Position numbers and translations under genes: made by a program | Source of the DNA: an uncultured Prevotella sp. | GTDB lineage: Bacteria > Bacteroidota > Bacteroidia > Bacteroidales > Bacteroidaceae | DNA length: 37,756 nt | Assembly: GCA_944320285.1 (NCBI GenBank) | Contig: CALUGX010000013.1 | Location: 1 to 37,756 of the forward strand | Reading direction: 5' to 3' | The notes under the pieces: generated by a model | Databases searched by the model: none | The model's input: the letters and a program-made list of their open reading frames with translations, nothing else | Told to the model about the DNA's origin: nothing | Shown: positions 25,576 to 33,289 of the stretch, one piece after another | How the letters are laid out: the number at the start of each line of letters is the position of its first letter | Numbering within the stretch: the first letter of the stretch is position 1

Positions 25576-26439
25576 ATGCGCAACCTGCTTGATTTTCTTG
25601 CGAAATATAATCATTGGTTTGTCTTTGTAGCGCTTGAAGTTGTCTGCTTCGTCCTGCTTTTCAGGTACAACAGTTATCAAGGCAGTGTGTGGTTCTCGTC
25701 GGCAAATGTTGTGGCCGGAAAGATCTACGAGATTGATGCAGCTGTAAAAAACTATTTCAGCCTGACTAAAATCAACGAACAGCTTACCGAACGCAACCTT
25801 TATCTTGAGCAGCAGGTCAGGCGGTTGTCAGAGCAAATCAAGACATCCGTCGGTGACTCTTCTTGGGTTGAAAAGACGCAAGCCGAAGTGTTGAAGGGAC
25901 ATAAGTTGATACCTGCCAAGGTCATAACTAACTCTTTGGACAAGCGTGACAACTTTATAACCATTGACAAGGGGCTGGCTGATGGTGTGCGCAAGGATAT
26001 GGGAGTGGCGTGCGGCAACGGTGTGGTGGGGGTCGTTTATATGACTTCAGAGCATTACTCCGTTGTGATACCATTGCTCAATTCAAAGTCGAACGTAAGC
26101 GTTACGATACGTAAGCGCGGGTATTACGGATACTTGCATTGGACTGGTATGGCCGCTGATTTGGCCTACGTTGACGATGTTCCGCGGCATGCTCGTTTTG
26201 CTTTGGGCGACCTTGTTGAGACAAGCGGTTATTCGTCAATATTCCCTCCCGGCATAATCGTTGGGCAGATACTCCATGTTTATAATTCAAGCGACGGCCT
26301 TTCTTACCGTATCCAGGTAAAGCTGACAACAGATTTTGGCAATTTGCGCGATGTCTGTGTTATTGACAATACATCGATGAACGAGCGTATCGAATTGTTG
26401 CGCAGTGCGCAAGATTCGCTGAAGCTAAAGCAGAATTAA
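25576..26439 (+). CDS. mreC: rod-shape determining protein MreC
   Basis: MreC is a periplasmic scaffold that links MreB, PBP2 and RodA in the elongasome. The 287-residue protein has one N-terminal membrane helix (about 13-29, FVFVALEVVCFVLLF), a coiled coil at about 55-90 (KINEQLTERNLYLEQQVRRL), and the beta-rich MreC domain with ITIDKGLADGVRKDMGVACG and VVGVVYMTSEHYSVVIPLLN. It lies between mreB and mreD with very short gaps, so it is co-transcribed. Length and layout are normal for Bacteroidota. Confidence 0.95.
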   Translation: MRNLLDFLAKYNHWFVFVALEVVCFVLLFRYNSYQGSVWFSSANVVAGKIYEIDAAVKNYFSLTKINEQLTERNLYLEQQVRRLSEQIKTSVGDSSWVEKTQAEVLKGHKLIPAKVITNSLDKRDNFITIDKGLADGVRKDMGVACGNGVVGVVYMTSEHYSVVIPLLNSKSNVSVTIRKRGYYGYLHWTGMAADLAYVDDVPRHARFALGDLVETSGYSSIFPPGIIVGQILHVYNSSDGLSYRIQVKLTTDFGNLRDVCVIDNTSMNERIELLRSAQDSLKLKQN

Positions 26440-26450
26440 CTTGGCAAATA

Positions 26451-26951
26451 ATGAAGATGGAAGTAATTAGGCAAGTCTTCACATTCGTTATTTTATGTAT
26501 AGTGCAGGTGTTGGTGCTCAATCATGTCAATCTTTTTGGCTGCGCCACGCCTTTGCTGTACATTTATTTTATTATGTCGTTCAGGCGTGATTATCCTAAA
26601 TGGGGCATCATGCTCTGGAGTTTCTGCTTGGGGCTTAGTGTTGACATATTCTCCAATACGCCGGGTGTAGCCGCTTCGTCCGCCACATTCCTTGGTTTTG
26701 TGCAGCCGTTTATATTCAGTTTGTTTGTCCAGCGTGACAGTCCGGACGATATGCGGCCCGGCATCGGGACGCTCGGTATGGCGAGATACGTTTATTTTAC
26801 GTTGATTTGCGTATTGGTTTTCAATTTACTTTTCTTTACGCTTGAGGCGTTCAGTTTTTTCAGTTGGCTGCAATGGCTCAGGAATATCGGCGGCAGCACG
26901 GTGCTTACGGCGCTTCTAATTCTTGCGTTTGAGAGCGTTAGGAAGGGTTGA
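26451..26951 (+). CDS. mreD: rod-shape determining protein MreD
   Basis: This 166-residue integral membrane protein is almost wholly hydrophobic, with about five membrane helices (for example FVILCIVQVLVLNHV, WGIMLWSFCLGLSVDIF and YVYFTLICVLVFNLLFF). The conserved short motif GLSVDIFSNTPG, between helices, is typical of MreD. MreD is a membrane partner of MreC in the elongation machinery. The gene lies 11 bases after mreC and 31 bases before the PBP2 gene. Identity rests on topology, this motif and the operon position; sequence conservation in MreD is generally low. Confidence 0.9.
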   Translation: MKMEVIRQVFTFVILCIVQVLVLNHVNLFGCATPLLYIYFIMSFRRDYPKWGIMLWSFCLGLSVDIFSNTPGVAASSATFLGFVQPFIFSLFVQRDSPDDMRPGIGTLGMARYVYFTLICVLVFNLLFFTLEAFSFFSWLQWLRNIGGSTVLTALLILAFESVRKG

Positions 26952-26982
26952 TTGTTTTTACGCTTGGGCGTTTTTATTGGTT

Positions 26983-28836
26983 ATGGATAAGGATTACGGA
27001 CTTGAAAACAGGAAATATGTAGTCGGCGGCGTTGCTGTCGTCATAGTCTTGGTCTATATCATACGCCTTTTTACGTTACAGATAATGAGCGATGACTACA
27101 AGAAAAACGCTGACAGCAACGCTTTCCTCAAGCGGGTTGAGTATCCGGCGCGCGGCGTAATATCCGACAGGAATGGCAAACTGCTTGTTTACAATCAGAA
27201 TGCTTATGACATAATGGTTGTCATGAACGAGGAGAAAGGACGTCTCGACACTCTTGATTTTTGCCGTTCGCTTGGGATAACAAAGGATTATTTTGACGCC
27301 CGTATGACGCAAATCAAGGACAGGAACAAGAATCCAGGTTATTCCCCTTACACCCAACAGGTGTTCATGAGCCAACTTTCTGAAAAAGAGTTCAGTGTTT
27401 TCCAAGAGAAGATTTATCGTTATCCAGGTTTTTATGTGCAACGGCGCAGCGTCCGCCAATACACCACGCCATACGCCGCCCATGTGCTTGGCGACGTAGC
27501 TGAGGTGTCAGACGCCGACATCGAGGGTGATTCTTATTATCAGCTTGGCGACTATATCGGTAAGCAGGGCGTCGAAAAATCTTACGAGAAGCAGTTGCGT
27601 GGTGAAAAAGGTATGCAAATATTGTTGCGCGACGTCCGCGGACGGATACAAGGCAGTTATATGAACGGACAGTTCGACCGCCGCCCCGTGCCCGGCAAAG
27701 ACCTCTCTTTGAGCATAGACGTCAACCTGCAGGCCCTCGGCGAGAGGCTGCTTGAAGGCAAAATCGGCAGCATCGTGGCCATTGAACCGTCAACGGGCGA
27801 GGTGTTGTGCATGGTTTCATCGCCCACTTACGACCCCCGTATTATGACAGGGCGCAAGCGCAGCAAGGCTCATCTCATGTTGGCACGTAATCCGTGGAAA
27901 CCGCTTCTGAACCGTTCCATCATGGGTGTTTATCCTCCGGGTTCTACTTTTAAGACCACGCAAGGGCTGACATTTCTCTCCGAAGGGATTGTCACTCCGA
28001 GCACGGCGTTCCCCTGCCACCACGGTTTTTACTGTCGCGGACTTCACGTTGGCTGCCACGGCCACGCTTCGCCCACGAGCCTGATCCCTGCGCTCGGAAC
28101 CTCGTGTAACGCATATTTCTGCTGGGGATTGTATTACATGCTCGGCAACAGGCGTAAATACAAGACCGTGCAAGACGCCATGAATATCTGGCGCGACTAC
28201 ATGGTAAGTATGGGCTTCGGCTATAAACTAGGCATCGACTTGTCCGGCGAGAAGCGCGGATTGATACCGAACGCCCAGTATTACGACAAGGCTTACGACG
28301 GCTCGTGGAACGGCCTGACAGTGATCAGCATCGCGATAGGGCAGGGCGAAGTGCTGCTTACTCCCTTGCAGATAGCCAACCTCGGCGCGACCATCGCCAA
28401 CCGGGGCTATTATTACACGCCTCACGTCGTGCGCAAAGTGGCCGGCGAGCCGCTTGACGCCAAGTTCCGAGAGAGGCATTACACCAAGGCTAACCGCCGT
28501 GCTTACGACTATATCGTGGCCGGAATGCGCCGCTCTGTAGTAAGCGGGACGTGCCGTGCTGCCAACCGTGCCGACTACGAGGTGTGCGGAAAGACGGGAA
28601 CGGCGCAGAACCACGGGCAAGACCACTCCATATTCATGGGTTTCGCACCGATGAACAATCCTAAGATCGCCGTCGCCGTATATGTTGAGAACGGCGGTTT
28701 CGGCGCAGAATACGGCGTGCCGATAGGTTCGCTGATGATGGAACAATACATTAACGGCAAGCTCTCGCCGGAATCGGAGAAGAAGGCGGACGACTTCCAG
28801 CACAGACGTATAGCTTATGGCAACTCAAACAGATAA
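26983..28836 (+). CDS. mrdA: penicillin-binding protein 2, elongation transpeptidase
   Basis: PBP2 cross-links peptidoglycan during rod elongation together with RodA. The 617-residue protein has one N-terminal membrane helix (about 12-32), a pedestal domain (EYPARGVISDRNGKLL at about 53-68), and a transpeptidase domain with catalytic Ser321 in STFK, SCN at 374-376 and KTG at 537-539. A dense Cys/His cluster (Cys345, His346, His347, Cys351, His355, Cys358, His359, His361) lies between the first two motifs. It could bind a metal, as a Zn site is known near the E. coli PBP2 active site, but that is inference. I chose ATG 26983 (MDKDYGLENR); earlier in-frame codons overlap mreD. The end overlaps rodA by 20 bases. 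Confidence 0.95.
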   Translation: MDKDYGLENRKYVVGGVAVVIVLVYIIRLFTLQIMSDDYKKNADSNAFLKRVEYPARGVISDRNGKLLVYNQNAYDIMVVMNEEKGRLDTLDFCRSLGITKDYFDARMTQIKDRNKNPGYSPYTQQVFMSQLSEKEFSVFQEKIYRYPGFYVQRRSVRQYTTPYAAHVLGDVAEVSDADIEGDSYYQLGDYIGKQGVEKSYEKQLRGEKGMQILLRDVRGRIQGSYMNGQFDRRPVPGKDLSLSIDVNLQALGERLLEGKIGSIVAIEPSTGEVLCMVSSPTYDPRIMTGRKRSKAHLMLARNPWKPLLNRSIMGVYPPGSTFKTTQGLTFLSEGIVTPSTAFPCHHGFYCRGLHVGCHGHASPTSLIPALGTSCNAYFCWGLYYMLGNRRKYKTVQDAMNIWRDYMVSMGFGYKLGIDLSGEKRGLIPNAQYYDKAYDGSWNGLTVISIAIGQGEVLLTPLQIANLGATIANRGYYYTPHVVRKVAGEPLDAKFRERHYTKANRRAYDYIVAGMRRSVVSGTCRAANRADYEVCGKTGTAQNHGQDHSIFMGFAPMNNPKIAVAVYVENGGFGAEYGVPIGSLMMEQYINGKLSPESEKKADDFQHRRIAYGNSNR

Positions 28837-30286
28837 ACAGCCGAGCGTGCTCCGCTCGTTAGACTGGTGTACTATCGGCATATACTTGGCACTTTTGATA
28901 TTCGGATGGTTGAGCGTGTGCGGTGCAAGTTACAGTTACGGTGATGCCGACATATTCAGTCTTGGCACCCGTTCAGGAATGCAAATCGTATGGATTGGCA
29001 CATCCATCTGCCTTGGTTTTGTGCTGCTGATGCTTGACGACAGGTTTTATGACACCTTCGCTTACATCATTTATGCAGTGCTTTTGTTGCTCCTTTTCAT
29101 AACGATTTTCAATCCTCACGAGATAAAAGGCTCCCGTTCGTGGCTCGTCCTCGGCCCGTTGAGAGTGCAGCCGGCAGAGTTCGCCAAGTTCGCCACAGCC
29201 TTGGCCGTGGCGAAGCTGATGAGTACTTACGGCTTCAACATCCACCGGTGGAAGCATTTTGCAGCCGCCTGCGCCGTCGTCATGCTGCCCATGCTCTTTA
29301 TCATAGCACAGAAAGAGACTGGCTCCGCCCTCGTATATATCGCATTTTTCCTGATGTTTTACCGTGAGGGAATGACCGGCAGCGTCTTGTTCACGGGTGT
29401 CGCGATGGTCGTTTATTTTGTCATCGGCATACGTTACGAACAAACATTGCTGCTCGACACGGGCACGTCGGTCGGCAAGTTTGTCGTCCTTCTGTTAGTC
29501 CAGGTGTTCTCGTCGGTGATGGTCCGTGTCTTTTGCAAAGATAACAGGCAGATGCTCATAATGCTCTGTTACACTGTCGGGACAACGCTCCTTGCTTTTC
29601 TCTTCGCCGAATTTGTCATCCCTTTCGACATCGTTTGGGTGCAGCTGGCTGTTACGGTCTTCCTTGTCGGCCATTTGTTGTATAACGCTTTGTCGAAGCG
29701 CATACGCAATTATCTTTTCATCACGCTGTTCGCCATAGGCTCCGTAGCCTTTTTTTATTCCGCCGACTATATGCTCAACAATGTGCTTGAACCCCATCAG
29801 CGCGTGCGTATCAACGTCCTCATGGGGCTTGAAGAGGATATTTCCGGCGCCGGATACAACGTACATCAGAGTGAGATTGCCATCGGTTCGGGCGGACTTA
29901 AGGGCAAAGGCTTTCTTAACGGCACGCAGACGAAGTTGAAGTTTGTGCCCGAACAAGACACAGACTTCATCTTCTGCACCGTCGGCGAGGAGGAAGGCTT
30001 CCTTGGTTCGGCGGGCGTCCTGCTGCTGTTCCTTGCCCTTATACTGCGCCTTATCAAGATGGCCGAGCGTCAGCCGTTCACCTTCGGGCGCGTTTACGGT
30101 TATTGCGTGCTTAGCATTTTCCTCTTCCACGTCTTCATAAACGTGGGCATGGTGCTCGGTCTTACGCCCGTCATCGGCATACCCTTGCCCTTTTTCAGTT
30201 ACGGGGGGTCGTCCCTTTGGGGGTTCACCATCCTGCTTTTCATCTTCCTTAGGATAGACGCCGCGCGCAACATCAAGCGCAGCTGA
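28817..30286 (+). CDS. rodA: rod-shape determining protein RodA, SEDS glycosyltransferase
   Basis: RodA polymerises lipid II into glycan strands with PBP2 as its partner. The 489-residue protein has about ten or more membrane helices. Conserved SEDS features include KGSRSWLVLGPLRVQPAEFAK (the region before the catalytic loop), QKETGSALVY, the large periplasmic loop with HQRVRINVL and EIAIGSGGLKGKGFLNGTQ, and FVPEQDTDFIFCTVGEE. It ends with IGIPLPFFSYGGSSL. It is longer than E. coli RodA (about 370 residues) because of an extra membrane region in the middle, as in other Bacteroidota. It is the last gene of the operon; a terminator follows at 30403. Confidence 0.95.
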   Translation: MATQTDKQPSVLRSLDWCTIGIYLALLIFGWLSVCGASYSYGDADIFSLGTRSGMQIVWIGTSICLGFVLLMLDDRFYDTFAYIIYAVLLLLLFITIFNPHEIKGSRSWLVLGPLRVQPAEFAKFATALAVAKLMSTYGFNIHRWKHFAAACAVVMLPMLFIIAQKETGSALVYIAFFLMFYREGMTGSVLFTGVAMVVYFVIGIRYEQTLLLDTGTSVGKFVVLLLVQVFSSVMVRVFCKDNRQMLIMLCYTVGTTLLAFLFAEFVIPFDIVWVQLAVTVFLVGHLLYNALSKRIRNYLFITLFAIGSVAFFYSADYMLNNVLEPHQRVRINVLMGLEEDISGAGYNVHQSEIAIGSGGLKGKGFLNGTQTKLKFVPEQDTDFIFCTVGEEEGFLGSAGVLLLFLALILRLIKMAERQPFTFGRVYGYCVLSIFLFHVFINVGMVLGLTPVIGIPLPFFSYGGSSLWGFTILLFIFLRIDAARNIKRS

Positions 30287-30402
30287 CGCTTCGCATTTAA
30301 CGTCAGTTCGGCGTAAACCTTATGCTGAAGGGCAAAAACCATGACATGGCAAAGGTGGTTGCTTATATAATCGGACTAACGTTATTTCACGTCCAACATA
30401 CA

Positions 30403-30438
30403 AAAAAGGCACGCATCGTCATTCGGTGCGTGCTTTTT
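30403..30438. terminator. bidirectional terminator after rodA
   Basis: A 10-bp stem (30409-30418 with 30424-30433, one T-G pair, loop TCATT) has six A residues before it and TTTTT after it. It can end the mre operon and anything reading in from the pseudogene side. Confidence 0.8.
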
Positions 30439-30502
30439 GGGGGCGTTGCGGTGTGCGTCTTACCCTATTTGCATATGTCATGTTTACTTGGAGTAGGCGT
30501 TG

Positions 30503-30940
30503 TTAGAAGTTGTAGCCTAAGCTCACCATCCAGTTCCTGTTTTTACGGTGTAGTTGTAATTCTCTTGCTCTTTGCCGTTCCAAGTGTTGATTGGACCATG
30601 CTCGTAAGCGAGCCGAGGTAGTAGCGGTCGGCAAAAAGCAGTCCTGTGCCTATCTATATATAGGCTGAAGTCAAAGCATTTCATGGCGAGCCCATCTTCT
30701 ATGTTTTCGAGATAAAGCGGGCTTGATTTAGTTTCCTGGTAATAGTGGTCGTCGTCATCGAGGTAGTATTTGCCTGCCGCACCTTTTTGAGAGGTAAAGT
30801 CCTGGCTGTATATAGAAGTTTTGTGCTATGGAAATGTCTACAATAGCTCCCACGAAAGTGAATAGATGCTTGTTTTTTTGCCTACTGTCAACCGTTGTGT
30901 AGGAGTTGGCAGATAAAATGTAGTTCTTTATGTAGGCTGT
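30503..30940 (-). pseudogene. decayed outer-membrane beta-barrel protein gene (C-terminal remnant)
   Basis: Reading the minus strand gives clear protein-like pieces in changing frames. In order they are: KNYILSANSYTT with FTFVGAIVDISIAQNFYIQP; then GAAGKYYLDDDDHYY with LYLENIEDGLAMK; then IGTGLLFADRYYLG; then YEHGPINTWNGKEQE; and finally RNWMVSLGYNF followed by a stop at 30503-30505. The terminal Phe and the IAQNFYIQPGLYL pattern resemble PorT-like outer-membrane barrels (OMP_b-brl_2). At least four frame changes occur in about 430 bases, so the gene is dead. Its 5' part is missing and runs directly into the 22-nt repeat array at 30941. The rest of the 842-bp gap (30287-31129) holds a GTTCGG-type motif near 30306, the terminators, the array and nothing else I can support. 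Confidence 0.7.
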
Positions 30941-31028
30941 AATACGTGCCCTTTTGTCTTGCGAAATGTGGCTTTTTGCGGTGTAAAAGGATACCTTTTG
31001 TAGGATGTTTGGCTACCTCTCGCAAAGC
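30941..31028. repeat. 22-nt repeat array, locus D (four units)
   Basis: Four exact 22-nt steps begin at 30941, 30963, 30985 and 31007. They start AATACGTGCCCTTTTG, GAAATGTGGCTTTTTG, AAAAGGATACCTTTTG and GTTTGGCTACCTCTCG. The first matches locus A and the last resembles unit 3 of locus B, so distinct unit types recur at different loci. Confidence 0.7.
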
Positions 31029-31070
31029 GTTAGGCAACCTGCTGTGGATCAACGGTTTACGTGGTGTACA

Positions 31071-31105
31071 AAAATAAGTGGCGGGCGCAAATCAATGCGC
31101 CCGCC
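31071..31105 (-). terminator. terminator after guaD (minus strand)
   Basis: A 10-bp stem, GGCGGGCGCA at 31080-31089 with TGCGCCCGCC at 31096-31105. On the minus strand it is followed by ACTTATTTTT, so it stops transcription leaving guaD. Confidence 0.8.
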
Positions 31106-31129
31106 GTTCAGTGTTTACAGGGATTAAAG

Positions 31130-31597
31130 TCAGTATTCCGTCTTGTCCTCCTTGGCTGCCCAAAGCTCAAAGGCTTTGATGGCTTCGTTGCGCATCATGG
31201 CCTCGGCGGACAGCTTGCGGCGGTCTTGCGGCAGGGCGAGCTCGTCGTAGATGAACGAGTCGTCGAAGCCGATAGCCTTGGCGTCGGCCTTAGTGTTGGC
31301 GTAATATACCTTGTCGAGCCTTGCCCAGTAGATTGCGCCGAGACACATCGGGCAAGGTTCGCACGAGGTGAAAATTTCGCAACCGGCGAGGTTGAACGTG
31401 CCCAAACGTTGCGCTGCGCCGCGTATCGCGCTCACTTCGGCGTGCGCCGTGGGGTCGTTTGTGGCCGTCACACGGTTCACGCCGGTGGCTATTATCTCGC
31501 CGCCGCGTGCTATCACCGCGCCGAATGGCCCGCCGCCGGCGGCTACGTTCTCTATCGAAAGCCGTATGGCTTCGCGCATAAGTTCATCGTTTGTCAT
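31130..31597 (-). CDS. guaD: guanine deaminase of the cytidine-deaminase fold
   Basis: The 155-residue protein matches the short Bacillus-type guanine deaminase, which converts guanine to xanthine and ammonia. Zinc ligands are in TAHAEVSAIR (His, with the catalytic Glu) and SCEPCPMCLGAIYWAR (two Cys). The C-terminal part GFDDSFIYDELALP is characteristic of GuaD and less like tRNA adenosine deaminase TadA, which is the main alternative. I chose the ATG whose complement ends at 31597 (MTNDELMREA); the longer frame would read through a GC-rich repeat. No clear promoter was found upstream, so it may be co-transcribed with asnS. It fits a purine salvage role alongside guaB elsewhere in the window. 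Confidence 0.85.
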   Translation of the reverse strand: MTNDELMREAIRLSIENVAAGGGPFGAVIARGGEIIATGVNRVTATNDPTAHAEVSAIRGAAQRLGTFNLAGCEIFTSCEPCPMCLGAIYWARLDKVYYANTKADAKAIGFDDSFIYDELALPQDRRKLSAEAMMRNEAIKAFELWAAKEDKTEY

Positions 31598-31599
31598 AA

Positions 31600-31630
31600 T
31601 AAGCCTTCCTAACCTCCCCGCCGGGGAGGG
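31600..31630 (-). repeat. CCTCCC/GGGAGG-type dispersed repeat, copy 2 (upstream of guaD)
   Basis: On the minus strand it reads CCTCCCCGGCGGGGAGG, then TTAGGAAGGCTTATT, and ends two bases before the guaD ATG. The core is a 7-bp perfect palindrome (31613-31619 with 31623-31629). Confidence 0.55.
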
Positions 31631-31713
31631 ATAAGTTAGTGTCATGAATTATAAATCCCCTCACACCCTCTTACGTATAAGAGGAATAAGATAGCTTTAA
31701 GAGCAATCTCATT

Positions 31714-31744
31714 CCTCCCTGTCTGGGAGGGCAGGAGGAAATTT
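31714..31744 (+). repeat. CCTCCC/GGGAGG-type dispersed repeat, copy 3 (at the asnS stop)
   Basis: It reads CCTCCCTGTCTGGGAGG and then GCAGGAGGAAATTT, ending within 4 bases of the asnS stop codon at 31748. Confidence 0.5.
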
Positions 31745-31747
31745 ATA

Positions 31748-33151
31748 TTAAAATTCCGCATTCTTAGGTGTGCGCGGGAAAGGTATCACGTCGCGTATGT
31801 TCTGCATTCCCGTTACGAAGAGGATGAGTCTCTCGAAGCCCAGGCCGAAGCCTCCGTGGGGGCACGTGCCGTACTTGCGAGTGTCGAGATACCACCACAT
31901 ATCCTTCATCGGGATGTTGCGCTCGTTGATTTCGCCCATCAGCTTGTCGTAGTTTTCTTCGCGCACGCTGCCTCCGATGATTTCGCCTATTTGCGGGAAC
32001 AGCACGTCCGTGCCCTGCACAGTCTTGCCGTCGTCGTTTATCTTCATGTAGAAGGCCTTGATTTCCTTCGGGTAACCCGTCATGATTACTGGCTTCTTGA
32101 AGTGGTGCTCAACGAGGTAGCGTTCGTGTTCGCTGGCCAGGTCCATGCCCCACGATACGGGGAACTCAAACTTGTGACCGGCCTTGACAGCCTCTTCGAG
32201 TATTCGTATGCCCTCGGTGTACTCTAATCGGACGAACTTTTCGCCTACAACCGAGTTGAGGCGGGCCAGCAGCGTCTTGTCAATCATCTTGTTGAGGAAC
32301 TCCAAGTCGTCTTTGCAGTTGTCCAAAGCCCACTGCACGCAGTACTTTATGAAGTCCTCTTCAAGGTCCATCAGGTCGTCGAGGTCGATGAAGGCGACCT
32401 CCGGCTCTATCATCCAGAACTCCGCCAGGTGGCGCGGCGTGTTGGAGTTCTCGGCGCGGAACGTCGGGCCGAACGTGTAGATTGCGCCCAAGGCCGTAGC
32501 TCCGAGCTCGCCCTCAAGTTGTCCGCTGACGGTAAGCGATGTCTGTTTTCCGAAGAAGTCGTCGTCGTAAAGTATCTTGCCGTCCTCGCCTTTCTTCAGG
32601 TCATAGAGGTTTTTCGTTGTCACCTGGAACATCTGACCGGCACCCTCGCAGTCGCTTGCTGTTATCAGTGGCGTGTGGAAATAGAAGAAGCCGTGGTCGT
32701 GGAAATATTTATGTATGGCAATGGCCATATTGTGGCGTATGCGCATCACTGCCCCGAATGTGTTTGTGCGCAGGCGCAGGTGGGCGTACTGGCGCATATA
32801 TTCAAAGCTCTGGCCTTTCTTCTGCATCGGGTAGTCGCCGCCGCAAAGACCGTAAATCTCCAGTTCGCGGCACTGCAACTCTACGCTTTGGCCGGCACCC
32901 TGGCTTTCCACTAATTCGCCGTTAACGTTGATGCACGCCCCGGTTGTTATCTGTTTGAGGGTCTCCGCGTCGAATTTTGACGGGGCAACCACTACCTGCA
33001 CGTTTTTAATCGTAGAGCCGTCGTTCAGCGCGATGAAGTCAACCGATTTGCTGCTACGGTGGGTGCGTACCCATCCGCGCACGTTTACGATAGTCCCGAA
33101 GTCAGTGCGGGCGAGCACGTCTACGACTTTTGTTCTCTTGATTTTCTCCAT
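31748..33151 (-). CDS. asnS: asparagine--tRNA ligase
   Basis: AsnS charges tRNA-Asn with asparagine. The 467-residue class IIb synthetase has an N-terminal OB-fold anticodon-binding domain ([21 protein letters not shown] at about 22-42) and a catalytic domain. Motif 2 is around [20 protein letters not shown] and motif 3 is [20 protein letters not shown]. The ending [15 protein letters not shown] is typical. The start [10 protein letters not shown] is well supported. Upstream lies a 23-bp inverted repeat (33185-33260) and no clear TAnnTTTG box, so it may depend on readthrough from the rluB-type gene. Direct Asn charging means the cell need not rely on the Asp-tRNA amidation route for Asn. Confidence 0.96.
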   Translation of the reverse strand: MEKIKRTKVVDVLARTDFGTIVNVRGWVRTHRSSKSVDFIALNDGSTIKNVQVVVAPSKFDAETLKQITTGACINVNGELVESQGAGQSVELQCRELEIYGLCGGDYPMQKKGQSFEYMRQYAHLRLRTNTFGAVMRIRHNMAIAIHKYFHDHGFFYFHTPLITASDCEGAGQMFQVTTKNLYDLKKGEDGKILYDDDFFGKQTSLTVSGQLEGELGATALGAIYTFGPTFRAENSNTPRHLAEFWMIEPEVAFIDLDDLMDLEEDFIKYCVQWALDNCKDDLEFLNKMIDKTLLARLNSVVGEKFVRLEYTEGIRILEEAVKAGHKFEFPVSWGMDLASEHERYLVEHHFKKPVIMTGYPKEIKAFYMKINDDGKTVQGTDVLFPQIGEIIGGSVREENYDKLMGEINERNIPMKDMWWYLDTRKYGTCPHGGFGLGFERLILFVTGMQNIRDVIPFPRTPKNAEF

Positions 33152-33184
33152 AATTATTCTTTGCTAAATTGATAATTGAAAATT

Positions 33185-33260
33185 GAGAATGGACAATTAT
33201 GATTACCTTTCGTTCTGAACGTTGCCCAATCTGCGGCGGTAATCATAATTTTCCATTCTC
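33185..33260. repeat. 23-bp inverted repeat between the rluB-type gene and asnS
   Basis: The arms 33185-33207 and 33238-33260 are complementary at 22 of 23 positions around a 30-base spacer. Weaker complementarity, with an indel, continues outward through ATTGATAA-type sequence to about 33165 and 33280. It fills nearly all of the 138-bp gap. It may be a small mobile-element remnant or a 3' stem stabilising the upstream mRNA. Confidence 0.6.
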
Positions 33261-33289
33261 ATTTATCAATTCTCCATTTACTATATTCT

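Noticed and set aside
30322-30621. 99-residue plus-strand open frame after rodA
   Set aside because: It runs through the rodA terminator hairpin and across the minus-strand pseudogene remnant; the protein shows no family resemblance.
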